DNA from: PALSA-1003 sp963741315
GTDB lineage: Bacteria; Pseudomonadota; Gammaproteobacteria; Burkholderiales; Casimicrobiaceae
Reading direction: 5' to 3'
DNA: 64,000 bases
NCBI GenBank assembly: GCA_963741315.1
Contig: CAVUHK010000008.1
Coordinates: 496,001 to 560,000 of the forward strand
Shown here: one piece after another, positions 8,206 through 16,321 of the stretch
Position numbering within the stretch: the stretch's first letter is position 1
Layout: every line of letters starts with the position of its first letter
Notes under the pieces: model-generated
What the model was told of the DNA's origin: nothing
Database searches by the model: none
What the model saw: the letters and a program-made list of their open reading frames with translations, nothing else
Program-made: the position numbers and the translations under genes

Positions 8206-9096
8206 GTGGATCGAAAACAAGCAACCGATTTTCCCGCCCCGGTACTCAAGTTATTCGACGGCTATGTGCACGGTGACATCAGCCGGCGGGAATTCCTGGA
8301 CCGCGCCCACAAGTACGCCGTCGGTGGTTTCACCGCCGCGGCGATGCTGGAAAGCCTCAGGCCGAATTACGCGCTGGCGCAGCAAGTCGCCAAGGACGAC
8401 CCCCGCGTCAAGACCGAATACCTGACCTATCCTTCCCCCGAAGGCTCGGGAACCATGCGCGGTTACTACGCGCGGCCGGTCAACCCCGCCGGCAAGTTGC
8501 CGGGCGTGCTGGTCATTCACGAAAACCGCGGCCTCAACCCGTACATCGAGGACGTCGCGCGGCGCCTGGCGGTCGCCAATTTCGTCGCCTTCGCGCCGGA
8601 CGCGTTGTTCCCCGCCGGCGGCTATCCCGGCGACGATGAAAAGGGCGGCAAGATGTTTGCCGAGCAGGATCCCAAGAAGCGCAGCGAAGACCTGTTCGCC
8701 GCCGCGGGATTCCTCAAATCGCGGCCGGAGTGCACGGGCAAGATCGGCGCGGTCGGCTTCTGCTTCGGTGGCAGCACGGTCAACGCGCTGGCCGTGCGCA
8801 TGCCCGACCTGGCCGCCGCGGTACCTTTCTACGGAGGCCAGCCCAGCGCCGCAGATGCTGCAAAGATCAAGGCGCCGCTGATGCTCCAATATGCCGGGCT
8901 GGACGACCGCATCAACGCCGGCTGGCCGGCGTACGAGGCCGCGCTCAAGGCCAACGGCGTCAAGTACCAAATGTTCATGTATCCCAATACGAATCACGGG
9001 TTTCATAACGACACGACGCCGCGATACGACGAGGCGGCCGCCAAGCTGGCGTGGTCGCGCACGCTTGCTTTCTTCAACGAAAACCTGAGGACGTAG
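8206..9096 (+). CDS. Dienelactone hydrolase family protein, Tat-exported
   Basis: The protein has 296 residues starting at a GTG with GGAGG 7 bases upstream. Residues about 26-60 carry a twin-arginine signal: SRREFL, then a moderately hydrophobic stretch and an ALAQ cleavage-like end. An unusual 25-residue N-terminal extension precedes the Arg pair. The alpha/beta-hydrolase core has the nucleophile elbow GFCFGG (Cys as in dienelactone hydrolase), the acid in AGLDDRI and the His in NHGFHND. Family enzymes open cyclic esters such as carboxymethylenebutenolide; the substrate here is unknown. The export signal suggests a periplasmic role. It lies alone between divergent or unrelated genes. Confidence 0.88.
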   Translation: MDRKQATDFPAPVLKLFDGYVHGDISRREFLDRAHKYAVGGFTAAAMLESLRPNYALAQQVAKDDPRVKTEYLTYPSPEGSGTMRGYYARPVNPAGKLPGVLVIHENRGLNPYIEDVARRLAVANFVAFAPDALFPAGGYPGDDEKGGKMFAEQDPKKRSEDLFAAAGFLKSRPECTGKIGAVGFCFGGSTVNALAVRMPDLAAAVPFYGGQPSAADAAKIKAPLMLQYAGLDDRINAGWPAYEAALKANGVKYQMFMYPNTNHGFHNDTTPRYDEAAAKLAWSRTLAFFNENLRT

Positions 9097-9163
9097 CGGT
9101 GCGAGCCTTTCCAGTCTGAAATTCGCGGCCTACAATTGAATTGATAGGTTTCGGAACGCGACC

Positions 9164-9718
9164 ATGCGCGCACGCCCACTTCCGTTGACGTTGGCCCTCG
9201 CCTTCGGGCTGGCCGCCTGTGGCGCCCAGGCGGACATCTACACCTGGGTCGACGCCAAGGGCACGGTCAACATCAGCAACATGGAGCCGCCCGACGGCGT
9301 GCATGTCACCAAGGTCACGCACGACAGCCCGCCGATGATCCCGCCGCCACGCGACCTCGCTGGCGAATCGGCCCGGCAGGCGGAAATGCAGGCGCTCGCG
9401 GTGCGGGTCATGCAACTCGAATACGAAGCGGAATTCTCGCGCCGCCAGGTCGCGGCCATGGCGGCGTACACCCCGCCCATGCCCACGCCCATGTATGGCC
9501 CGCAGTACATACCCGACGTTCCGCAGTACGATAACAACGGCTGCGATCCGTCGTGGCCGCAATGCGGAGGAGGGTGGTCGCCGTGGTTCGCCCCGGCGGC
9601 CGTATTCGTGGTGGGCTCGCCGGGATTTCGCCGTCCGTCGCCCACTCCGTTCCGTGGCGGTCACAAGTTCGGGATGCAGACGCAGGTACGTGGCCCGGGC
9701 GGCGGCGCGCGCCGCTAA
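9164..9718 (+). CDS. DUF4124 domain-containing putative lipoprotein
   Basis: The protein has 184 residues. The N-terminus is a signal sequence ending in a lipobox-like L-A-A-C (Cys about residue 19). Right after comes the DUF4124 core IYTWVDAKGTVNISN, which is typical of short secreted proteobacterial proteins of unknown role. A charged helix rich in Gln and Glu follows. The C-terminal half is rich in Pro, Gly, Trp and Tyr (PMYGPQYIPDVPQY) and looks unstructured. It lies 67 bp after the hydrolase gene in the same direction. A functional link is not evident. Confidence 0.75.
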   Translation: MRARPLPLTLALAFGLAACGAQADIYTWVDAKGTVNISNMEPPDGVHVTKVTHDSPPMIPPPRDLAGESARQAEMQALAVRVMQLEYEAEFSRRQVAAMAAYTPPMPTPMYGPQYIPDVPQYDNNGCDPSWPQCGGGWSPWFAPAAVFVVGSPGFRRPSPTPFRGGHKFGMQTQVRGPGGGARR

Positions 9719-9786
9719 ATCACCGCCGTTCGACTCCAGCTTCGCCTCAGGTAAGCAGTCGTGGGCGACTCGTGTCGCCCATATAC

Positions 9787-9820
9787 TTGACAACGTCAAC
9801 TAAATATTTGACATTGTCAC
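9787..9820 (+). promoter_or_regulatory. Tandem palindromes upstream of MarR-GNAT gene, probable operator
   Basis: TTGACAACGTCAA (9787-9799) is a perfect 5-3-5 palindrome. TTGACATTGTCAC (9808-9820) keeps TGAC-3-GTCA. Their starts are 21 bp apart, which is two helical turns, and the second ends on the base before the ATG at 9821. This fits an operator pair for the MarR domain encoded immediately downstream, giving autorepression. Regulation is inferred; the repeats are seen directly. Confidence 0.65.
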
Positions 9821-10768
9821 ATGGCCGGAATTTCTGACGCTCGGGTGGATGCCGTGCGGCGTTTCAACCGTTTCTATACGCAACGGATAGGCATCCTGAG
9901 CCCACGGCTCTATGGCAGCCAATGGTCGCTGGCGGAGGTCCGTGTGCTCTACGAGCTCGCCCACGCCGCTGAAGCGATGACCGCCACCGCGATCGCGCGC
10001 AGCCTGGGGTTGGACGCGGGCTACCTGAGCCGCATCCTGCGCAGTTTCGTGCTCAGGGGCTATGTGCGCAAGGCGCGCTCCATCGACGACGAGCGCAGCT
10101 TCTTCCTGTCGTTGACCGCCGCCGGCAGGAAAGCCTTCGCGCCGCTTGATCGCGCGTCACACGACGAGATCGCGGCGCTGCTTTGGCCCTTGCCTGAAGC
10201 CGCGCAGACGCGGCTGACCGGTGCGATGCGCACCATCGAGACCGTGCTCGACGGTGGGCGCGCCTCCGCTTCCTCGTTCGTGCTCCGGCCGCATCGTCCG
10301 GGCGACATCGGGTGGGTGATCGCGCGCCATGGCGCGCTCTACGCGCAGGAATACGGCTGGGACATGAGCTTCGAGGCGCTCGTCGCCGACATCGCGTCCC
10401 GCTTCATCAAGCACTTCAACCCGAAGCGCGAGTGCTGCTGGATCGCCGAGCGCGACGGCAACAACGCCGGCTCGGTGTTCGTTGTCGAGAAGTCGCCGAC
10501 GGTCGCGCAACTGCGCTTGCTGCTGGTCGAGCCTTCCGCGCGCGGCGCCGGCATCGGCCGCAGGTTGGTTGCGCAGTGCATCGACTTCGCTCGGCGCACG
10601 GGCTATCGAAAGATGATGTTGTGGACCAACGGCGGCCTCGATGCCGCGCGCCATCTGTACGAAGACGCGGGATTCCGCCTTACCAGTGAAGAGCGGCATC
10701 ACAGCTTTGGCAAGGACCTCGTCGGGCAGACGTTTGTCCTCGACTTGAAAGCGATCACCGACCGCTGA
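9821..10768 (+). CDS. MarR-family regulator fused to a GNAT acetyltransferase
   Basis: The protein has 315 residues. Residues about 1-150 are a MarR winged helix (TATAIARSLGLDAGYLSRILRS recognition region, then RSIDDERS in the wing). Residues about 155-310 are a GNAT domain with the acetyl-CoA loop VEPSARGAGIGRRLV and the C-terminal motif LYEDAGFRLTSEE. This fusion is a known architecture in which a DNA-binding module is tied to an N-acetyltransferase; the substrate is not predictable. No Shine-Dalgarno sequence precedes the ATG. Instead a palindrome abuts it, so the transcript may be leaderless. It is transcribed alone and followed by a GC hairpin. Confidence 0.9.
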   Translation: MAGISDARVDAVRRFNRFYTQRIGILSPRLYGSQWSLAEVRVLYELAHAAEAMTATAIARSLGLDAGYLSRILRSFVLRGYVRKARSIDDERSFFLSLTAAGRKAFAPLDRASHDEIAALLWPLPEAAQTRLTGAMRTIETVLDGGRASASSFVLRPHRPGDIGWVIARHGALYAQEYGWDMSFEALVADIASRFIKHFNPKRECCWIAERDGNNAGSVFVVEKSPTVAQLRLLLVEPSARGAGIGRRLVAQCIDFARRTGYRKMMLWTNGGLDAARHLYEDAGFRLTSEERHHSFGKDLVGQTFVLDLKAITDR

Positions 10769-10823
10769 TATTGCATTCACGTCGGCGCTTGCAATTCGCC
10801 TGCAGGTGGAATACTTTATGTGC

Positions 10824-10841
10824 GGGGGTAACAGGACCCCC
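10824..10841. terminator. Weak GC hairpin after MarR-GNAT gene
   Basis: GGGGGT (10824-10829) pairs with ACCCCC (10836-10841) around a 6-base loop. It is followed by GGGCTTTCT rather than a clean T run. It is a possible weak terminator or 5' structure in the 236-bp gap before the small reading frame at 11005. Nothing else is recognisable in that gap. Confidence 0.35.
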
Positions 10842-11004
10842 GGGCTTTCTCCCTCCAAGACGGTGCCCCGTCCAAATCCTGTAAGCGTTGCGCGCCAACG
10901 CGTGGGCACTGTCTCCTGACTTTCCTTCAGACCAGTGTCACCGCGTGCCGCGAAATGTTGTGGCGACGCCGACGCGTCTCGACACTGTTCTTGGAGGCAA
11001 TGAC

Positions 11005-11085
11005 ATGAAATCCCCGATTGGGCGGAAACTCCACTGTCGCTGGCCATGGTGCGGCTTGTCGTTCAAGGCCGCCGCAAGGCCATGA
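11005..11085 (+). CDS. Candidate 26-residue leader peptide overlapping the next gene
   Basis: An ATG at 11005 has a strong GGAGG at 10993-10997 with a 7-base spacer, better than that of the following gene. It encodes 26 residues rich in Arg, Lys, Trp and Cys (MKSPIGRKLHCRWPWCGL at the start). Its TGA overlaps the ATG at 11082 as ATGA, the layout of translational coupling. It could be a real small protein, a leader that couples translation, or chance. The support is the ribosome binding site and the overlap, not homology. Confidence 0.4.
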   Translation: MKSPIGRKLHCRWPWCGLSFKAAARP

Positions 11086-11699
11086 AGTTCGTGGCCGCAA
11101 TCACAACCCTATTCCTGATGACGGGAGTTGCCATGGCAGAAACCATCAATTTCGACCACGATGAACCGGGCGCCGTGCCGCGCGGCTGGATCGCTGGAGG
11201 CACCGGTCGCGGCGTGCCCGAGTGGGCCGTCGCGGCAGATCCGACGGCACCGAGCAAGCCCAACGTCCTCAAGCAAACGGGGAACGCCGCATTTCCGTTC
11301 TGCGTCCTGCAGCACAGTTCGCTGACCGACGGTTTTGTGGAGGTCAAGTTCAAGGCGTTGGCCGGAAAGGAAGATCAGGCGGGAGGCGTCGTATGGCGCT
11401 TCAAGAACGGCAACAATTACTATGTCGCCCGTGCCAATGCGCTCGAGAACAATGTGTCGCTCTATTACACCGAGAACGGCAACCGCAAGACCATCAAGTA
11501 CGTCGATGCGCCCGTCGCGCCCAACGCTTGGCACACCTTGCGGGTGGAGTTCGCCGGACAGTCGATCAAGGTATGGCTGAACGCCAAGCTCTACATCGAC
11601 CTACGCGATACGCACATCGAAGGTGCGGGTTCGGTTGGCGTGTGGACCAAGGCCGACAGCGTCACCGCGTTCGACGATTTCACTTTCGAAACCCGATGA
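11082..11699 (+). CDS. Secreted lectin-fold (LamG / 3-keto-disaccharide hydrolase-like) protein
   Basis: The protein has 205 residues from the ATG at 11082. The signal peptide ends near GVAMAE, about residue 20. The mature part has the jelly-roll pattern of the DUF1080/family-16-like domain: FDHDEPGAVPRGW at the start, GVVWRFKNGNNYYVARANA in the middle, WHTLRVEFAG, and the closing FDDFTFE. Such domains bind or act on carbohydrates in the periplasm, but no catalytic residues can be assigned here. The frame is open upstream to 11046, yet the signal peptide fixes the start. The MFS gene follows after 7 bp, so the two are probably co-transcribed. Confidence 0.75.
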   Translation: MKFVAAITTLFLMTGVAMAETINFDHDEPGAVPRGWIAGGTGRGVPEWAVAADPTAPSKPNVLKQTGNAAFPFCVLQHSSLTDGFVEVKFKALAGKEDQAGGVVWRFKNGNNYYVARANALENNVSLYYTENGNRKTIKYVDAPVAPNAWHTLRVEFAGQSIKVWLNAKLYIDLRDTHIEGAGSVGVWTKADSVTAFDDFTFETR

Positions 11700-11706
11700 G
11701 GCGCAG

Positions 11707-12960
11707 GTGACGCACGCCCAACAGCACGTCAAGCGCCTGCTCGTCGCCAAAGGGCTGCGCGCGTTCGGCGACGGCTACGTCAGCCTGCTGCTGCCACTCT
11801 ATCTGCTGGATCTGGGATTCAGTGCGCTGCAGGTCGGAATCATCGCGACCACCACGCTGCTCGGCTCCGGCTTGCTCACGCTCCTGGTCGGCCTGCACGC
11901 GTACCGCTATCACTACCGGACGCTGTTGCTTGCGGCCACGGTACTGATGGCGGGCACCGGCCTGGGGTTCGCGTTCTTTACCGCATTCTGGCCCTTGTTG
12001 CTGGTTGCCCTGGTCGGGACGCTCAACCCGTCGAGCGGCGACGTGAGCGTGTTCCTTCCCCTCGAGCACGCGGTGCTTTCTCGAGTCGTCGACGACAGGA
12101 AGCGGACCGCGGTGTTCGCACGCTACAGTCTCGTGGGCTCGCTGGTCGCCGCGGCGGGGTCGCTCGCGGCGGCGCTGCCCACGCTGATGACGGGCAGCTT
12201 CGGCGTGTCTACCACGGCTGCGTTCCAGGCGATGTTCGTGCTCTACGCCGTGCTCGCGGGGCTCGCCGCGATCGTCTACCGGGGTCTGCCACGCGCGCTG
12301 AGTACCGATGTTCGAGCGCCGGCAGCGCCGCTGACGCGATCGAAGAAGACGGTCTATACACTCGCCGCGCTGTTCAGTCTCGATGCTTTCGGGGGCGGTT
12401 TTGTGGTGCAGTCTATGGTTGCGCTGTGGCTGTTCCAGAAATTCTCGCTATCGCTCGCCGCGGCGGGAACGCTGTTCTTCTGGACCGGCGTGCTGACCGC
12501 GTTTTCGTACCTGGTGGCGGTGCGCATCGCCGGCCGTATAGGGTTGGTCAATACCATGGTGTTCACGCACCTGCCGTCCAGCCTCTGCCTGATCGCCATA
12601 CCGTTCATGCCCGAACTGAGCTATGTGATCGTGCTGCTGTTCGTGCGCAGCGCGCTGTCGCAAATGGACGTGCCCACACGAAGCTCCTACGTGATGGCGA
12701 TCGTGCCCCCCGCCGAGCGCACCGCGGCGGCCAGCATCACCTCGGTACCGCGCAGCCTCGCGTCCGCGGTCAGCCCATTCCTGGCCGGCTATTTGCTGGG
12801 CGTATCGGCGTTCGGCTGGCCGCTGCTGATCGGCGGCGCGGTCAAGATCGTCTACGACGTGCTGTTGCTCGCCATGTTCCGCAAGGTGCGTCCGCCGGAA
12901 GAGGACGCATTGACCCGCGCGCGCTCGTCCGAAAGGAGGCCTTCGAGATCGACGCATTGA
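11707..12960 (+). CDS. Major facilitator superfamily transporter
   Basis: The protein has 417 residues from a GTG at 11707 with GAGG 5 bases upstream; the frame is open further but overlaps the previous gene. It is strongly hydrophobic throughout with roughly ten to twelve membrane segments (LVALVGTLNPSSGDVSVFLP, VYTLAALFSLDAFGGGFVVQ). It has the MFS pattern of two halves joined by a charged loop (RALSTDVRAPAAPLTRSKK). A PTRSSYVMAIVPPAERTAAA segment in the second half is typical of a drug/metabolite MFS subgroup. The substrate is unknown. It follows the secreted lectin-fold gene by 7 bp. Confidence 0.85.
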   Translation: MTHAQQHVKRLLVAKGLRAFGDGYVSLLLPLYLLDLGFSALQVGIIATTTLLGSGLLTLLVGLHAYRYHYRTLLLAATVLMAGTGLGFAFFTAFWPLLLVALVGTLNPSSGDVSVFLPLEHAVLSRVVDDRKRTAVFARYSLVGSLVAAAGSLAAALPTLMTGSFGVSTTAAFQAMFVLYAVLAGLAAIVYRGLPRALSTDVRAPAAPLTRSKKTVYTLAALFSLDAFGGGFVVQSMVALWLFQKFSLSLAAAGTLFFWTGVLTAFSYLVAVRIAGRIGLVNTMVFTHLPSSLCLIAIPFMPELSYVIVLLFVRSALSQMDVPTRSSYVMAIVPPAERTAAASITSVPRSLASAVSPFLAGYLLGVSAFGWPLLIGGAVKIVYDVLLLAMFRKVRPPEEDALTRARSSERRPSRSTH

Positions 12961-13031
12961 GCCCCGGACCCGGTGGTTCTGGCTATACTTTCGAACACCA
13001 AGGCCCGCTTCATTCCTACGATCGGTCGTGC

Positions 13032-14348
13032 ATGTTCGAGTTCGTCCAAAAACATACCCCGGCAATCGCCCGCGACGGACTCAAGGTACGGCGACTGATC
13101 GGCAGTTGCAGGAAGCTGTTGTCCGAGCGCGGCGAGGCGGCCGGCGTCTCGCTCGCCAAGAGCACCCTGGACCTCTACCGGTTGTTGGACAGGAAGTCGC
13201 AGGACCGCTTCCTGATGGCGTTGCTCGCCGAATTCTCGCCGGATCCGAAGCAGGTGCTCGCAGCGTCGACCGCGTACGCCGCCTCGCAGTCGGCCGCCAA
13301 TCTGACGCAGTTGAGCGTCGCCGCCGAGCCGCCGCGCCAGGAGCTGCTGCGGCGGCTCAACCGCGCGCCCGGTGGCACGGCCGCGATCCTGCGCCTGCGC
13401 GAACGCTTGCTGGTCCTGAGGCGTGACCACCCCGAACTCGAGGCCGTCGACTGGGACTTCCGGCATCTGCTTTCGTCCTGGTTCAACCCGGGATTCCTGC
13501 AGATCGCACGCGTGGACTGGCGCACACCCGCCTATTTGCTCGAACAGCTCATCGTCCACGAGGCGGTGCACGAGATTCGTGGATGGAACGACCTGCGTCG
13601 ACGGTTGGAGGGCGATCGACGTTGCTTCGCCTTCTTCCATCCCGCGCTGCCCGACGAACCGCTGATCTTCGTCGAGGTCGCGCTTGCCGATCGCATGTCC
13701 AGCGACGTGGCGCCGTTGCTCGACGCGCAAGCCAGCGCCAGCGACGCAGGCCGCGCGACCACCGCGATTTTCTATTCCATCAGCAACTGCCAGCCCGGGT
13801 TGCGCGGTGTGTCGCTGGGCAATTTCCTGATCAAGAACGTGGTCGAGGTGCTGTCGACCGAGTTTCCCCGGTTGAAAGTGTTTTGCACGCTGTCGCCGAT
13901 CCCGGGTTTCGCGGCGTGGCTCTCGGCATTGCTCAAGGGCGACGGCACCACACGATCCGAGCCGATGGCCAAGGCGCTCAAGGCGGTCGCTGCGAAGCTC
14001 GGCACCGACATCGCCAAGCTAGCCAGCGAGCCGACCGAGGCTGCGGTCGAGCGCTTGGCGCCATTGCAGGAACCGTTGACGCGGCTTTGCGCCACGTATC
14101 TGCAACATCGATCCGCGAGTGGCGAGCAGACGGGCGATCCGGTGGCGAGGTTTCACCTCAACAACGGCGCGAGGCTGGAGCGGATCAACTGGTCGGCGGA
14201 CACATCCAGGAAAGGCCTGCGGGAATCGCTGGGCCTCATGGTCAATTACCTCTACGAACCCCGGTCGATCGGCGCCAACCACGACAAGTTCGTTCGCGGC
14301 GAAATCGTTGCTTCACGGCAGGTGCGCGCCTTGATGCTGGCCGACTGA
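13032..14348 (+). CDS. Malonyl-CoA decarboxylase
   Basis: The protein has 438 residues from the ATG at 13032; the open frame extends upstream but overlaps the MFS gene. The N-terminal helical domain is followed by a GNAT-fold C-terminal domain. That domain has the family signature SISNCQPGLRGVSLGNFLIK, the HEAVHEI segment with the conserved His, and HLNNGARLERINW near the end. The enzyme turns malonyl-CoA into acetyl-CoA and CO2. Bacterial copies often serve malonate or dicarboxylate catabolism. The neighbouring MFS carrier and TctC/Bug-type receptor could supply such acids, but this is inference. It converges on the receptor gene with an 11-bp gap. Confidence 0.92.
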   Translation: MFEFVQKHTPAIARDGLKVRRLIGSCRKLLSERGEAAGVSLAKSTLDLYRLLDRKSQDRFLMALLAEFSPDPKQVLAASTAYAASQSAANLTQLSVAAEPPRQELLRRLNRAPGGTAAILRLRERLLVLRRDHPELEAVDWDFRHLLSSWFNPGFLQIARVDWRTPAYLLEQLIVHEAVHEIRGWNDLRRRLEGDRRCFAFFHPALPDEPLIFVEVALADRMSSDVAPLLDAQASASDAGRATTAIFYSISNCQPGLRGVSLGNFLIKNVVEVLSTEFPRLKVFCTLSPIPGFAAWLSALLKGDGTTRSEPMAKALKAVAAKLGTDIAKLASEPTEAAVERLAPLQEPLTRLCATYLQHRSASGEQTGDPVARFHLNNGARLERINWSADTSRKGLRESLGLMVNYLYEPRSIGANHDKFVRGEIVASRQVRALMLAD

Positions 14349-14359
14349 AGGGCGGCCAA

Positions 14360-15343
14360 TCACTCCAGCTGCAGGCGCGCTTCCGTGATCAGCTTCTTCC
14401 ATGAGGTCAGATCGACTTCGATCAACGCGCCCAGCCGTTCGGGCGGCCCGGGAATCAGCTCCGCGCCTTCGCGCTCCAGCCGTTCGCGCACGTCCGGCTG
14501 CGCCAGCACCTTCAGCACTTCGGCGTTGAGCTTGGCGACGATGTCGCGCGGCGTGCCCAGCGGCGCGACGATGCCCCAGTAGTTGATCACGTCGGCATTC
14601 TCGATGCCGGATTCCTTCCAGGTCGGCACGTCGGGCAGCAGCGCCGCGCGCTTCGGACCGGTGACGGCCAGCACGCGCACCCGGTTCTGCGCGAGGTAGG
14701 GCAGGGTTGCGGGGATCGACGCGGTCATCGCCTGGATCTGTCCCGCGAGCAGGTCCTGGGTCGCCGGCGCGATCCCCTTGTACGGTACGTGCACGATGTC
14801 GACGCCGGCACGCGCATTGAGCAATTCCAGCGCCAGATGATTGACGCTGCCCGGTCCGGCCGAGCCGTAGTTGAGCTTGCCCGGCTGCGCGCGCGCCAGC
14901 GCGACGAACTCGCGCATCGTCCTGGCCGGCACGTCGGGATTGACCACGAATGCCAGCGGCCCCGCCGCGATCGACGCCACCGGCACGAATTGCTTGACCG
15001 GGTCGTAGCCGGCGCTCTTCGACGACGCCGCCACGGTCGTGAACGGCGACGCCACGAACAGCAGCGTGTAGCCATCCGGGTCGCTCTTCGCCGCCTCGAC
15101 CGCACCGATCGCGCCGCCCGCGCCGACACGGTTCTCGACGACGATGGTGGCGGACATGCTCTCGGCGAGCTTGTGCGCGACCAGCCGCGCGATGGTGTCG
15201 GTGCCCGCGCCGGGCGGAAACGGAACCACCAGCCTGATCGTCTTGACCGGATACGCGCCGGATGGCTGCGCGCCGGCCGCGTGGAACAAGCCCGGCAGCA
15301 GGGTGGATACGACCAGTGAAACGACACGCAACGATCGGCGCAT
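14360..15343 (-). CDS. Bug/TctC-type periplasmic solute receptor (tripartite tricarboxylate transporter family)
   Basis: The start is taken at MRRSLRVVS (about 15343), which gives a clean signal peptide ending in GAQPSG; the frame runs up to 15436. It makes about 327 residues. Family marks are YPVKTIRLVVPFPPGAGTD at the mature N-terminus, ENRVGAGGAIG, DGYTLLF, LNYGSAGPGSVNH and VPYKG. These receptors bind small carboxylates or related compounds in the periplasm. Betaproteobacteria carry many orphan copies, and no TctA/TctB genes are present here. The region just upstream holds the broken kinase copy at 15438-15562, so its promoter may lie in or beyond that remnant. Confidence 0.92.
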   Translation of the reverse strand: MRRSLRVVSLVVSTLLPGLFHAAGAQPSGAYPVKTIRLVVPFPPGAGTDTIARLVAHKLAESMSATIVVENRVGAGGAIGAVEAAKSDPDGYTLLFVASPFTTVAASSKSAGYDPVKQFVPVASIAAGPLAFVVNPDVPARTMREFVALARAQPGKLNYGSAGPGSVNHLALELLNARAGVDIVHVPYKGIAPATQDLLAGQIQAMTASIPATLPYLAQNRVRVLAVTGPKRAALLPDVPTWKESGIENADVINYWGIVAPLGTPRDIVAKLNAEVLKVLAQPDVRERLEREGAELIPGPPERLGALIEVDLTSWKKLITEARLQLE

Positions 15344-15437
15344 GAGGGTGACGGGTGCGCGCAGCACATCGCCGTGCAAGCGCCCAGCATGGCCGCCGAT
15401 CATGACCGGAAAGTGACAAGCCGCAATAGAGCTCATG

Positions 15438-15562
15438 TCAGTTCTGTCCCAGGTTGAAGAATTCTCGCTGCCCGCGCATGCTGCCCACGCGCTGGATCAG
15501 CAGTTGCAGATGTTCGGGATTATCGACGAAATTCAGCCGTTCGCTGTTGACGATCAGCGATG
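15438..15562 (-). pseudogene. Broken copy of the 3' end of the deoxynucleoside kinase gene
   Basis: About 125 bp repeat the 3' end of the kinase gene (16322-about 16448) in the same orientation, starting exactly at the stop codon. The last codons read RGQREFFNLGQN-stop, as in the parent. Differences are scattered single bases. Similarity fades near 15562. No start or P-loop is present. The 15563-15834 stretch up to the OsmC gene holds nothing else that I can support. Confidence 0.88.
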
Positions 15563-15834
15563 GCGCACGGCGCAGATGCTACCGGATTTGTCCGGAATCG
15601 AATATCGGTGGGCTGATAATAGGTCGCGGAGGGAGTCAACGCTGCTTTCCCAAGCTGCTGCGTCACCTTTTGTGCCGCGCTTGGGGAGCCACGAGTCTCG
15701 GCAGGATTTAATCGCCCTTACTGGATGCGCGACATCCTTGACGCGTGTCAACCCTTGGTTACCCTCTCGCCGCGAGAATAAGCGAAGAGGGCGCCTGTTC
15801 GTCGCCTGCGCGAGCGCGTCCGCTGGAGAACGAA

Positions 15835-16269
15835 ATGCATGCCTATCCCCATCGGTATATCGTGAGCGCCTCGGCCCGGCCTGCGGGCGATGTCACCGTC
15901 TGTTCCGCGCGACTACCCGATCTCGCGATCGCACCGCCCGCCGAATTCGATGGCCCGGGCGACCGCTGGTCGCCAGAGACGCTGCTGTGCGCGTCGGTCG
16001 CCAATTGTTTCATACTCACGTTCCGCGCGTATGCCCGGGCGTCGAAGCTCGAATGGACGACGCTCGAGTGCCGAACCGAGGCCGTGCTCGAAAACGTTGG
16101 CGGCGTCGCGCAGTTCACGCGCTTTACCTCGCGCGCCACGCTCAAGGTTCCCGCGGGCATCGACGTGGAGAAGGCGCGCCCGCTCCTGCAAAAGGCCGAG
16201 GACCGCTGTCTCGTATCAAACTCGCTTAAAGGCGAGCGGCATCTCGAGATAGAGATTCAGATGGGTTAA
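15835..16269 (+). CDS. OsmC/Ohr-family protein
   Basis: The protein has 144 residues from the ATG at 15835, with GGAG 6 bases upstream; the longer open frame adds an unlikely Arg/Ala-rich leader. Both family cysteines are in place, one in ASVANCFILTF and one in DRCLVSNSL. The N-terminal HRYIVSASA strand and the PPAEFDGPGDRWSPETL segment match the OsmC-like group. OsmC and Ohr proteins reduce organic hydroperoxides with a Cys pair. It sits between the deoxynucleoside kinase gene and a broken copy of that gene's tail, so it may have been caught in a local duplication. Confidence 0.85.
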   Translation: MHAYPHRYIVSASARPAGDVTVCSARLPDLAIAPPAEFDGPGDRWSPETLLCASVANCFILTFRAYARASKLEWTTLECRTEAVLENVGGVAQFTRFTSRATLKVPAGIDVEKARPLLQKAEDRCLVSNSLKGERHLEIEIQMG

Positions 16270-16321
16270 AGGATCTGCGGTATGTCGTCGGCACTATGGA
16301 CACCGGGTGGTCGTGCCATTC

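Noticed and set aside
10888..11004. Upstream part of the frame that ends at 11085
   Set aside because: Only the last 26 codons have a ribosome binding site; the earlier part has none.
12426..13031. Upstream extension of the malonyl-CoA decarboxylase frame
   Set aside because: It runs inside the MFS gene in another frame; homologues start near 13032.
15435..16229. Plus-strand open frame starting MSVLSQVEEF
   Set aside because: Its first part is the antisense of the broken kinase tail and its last part overlaps OsmC in another frame.
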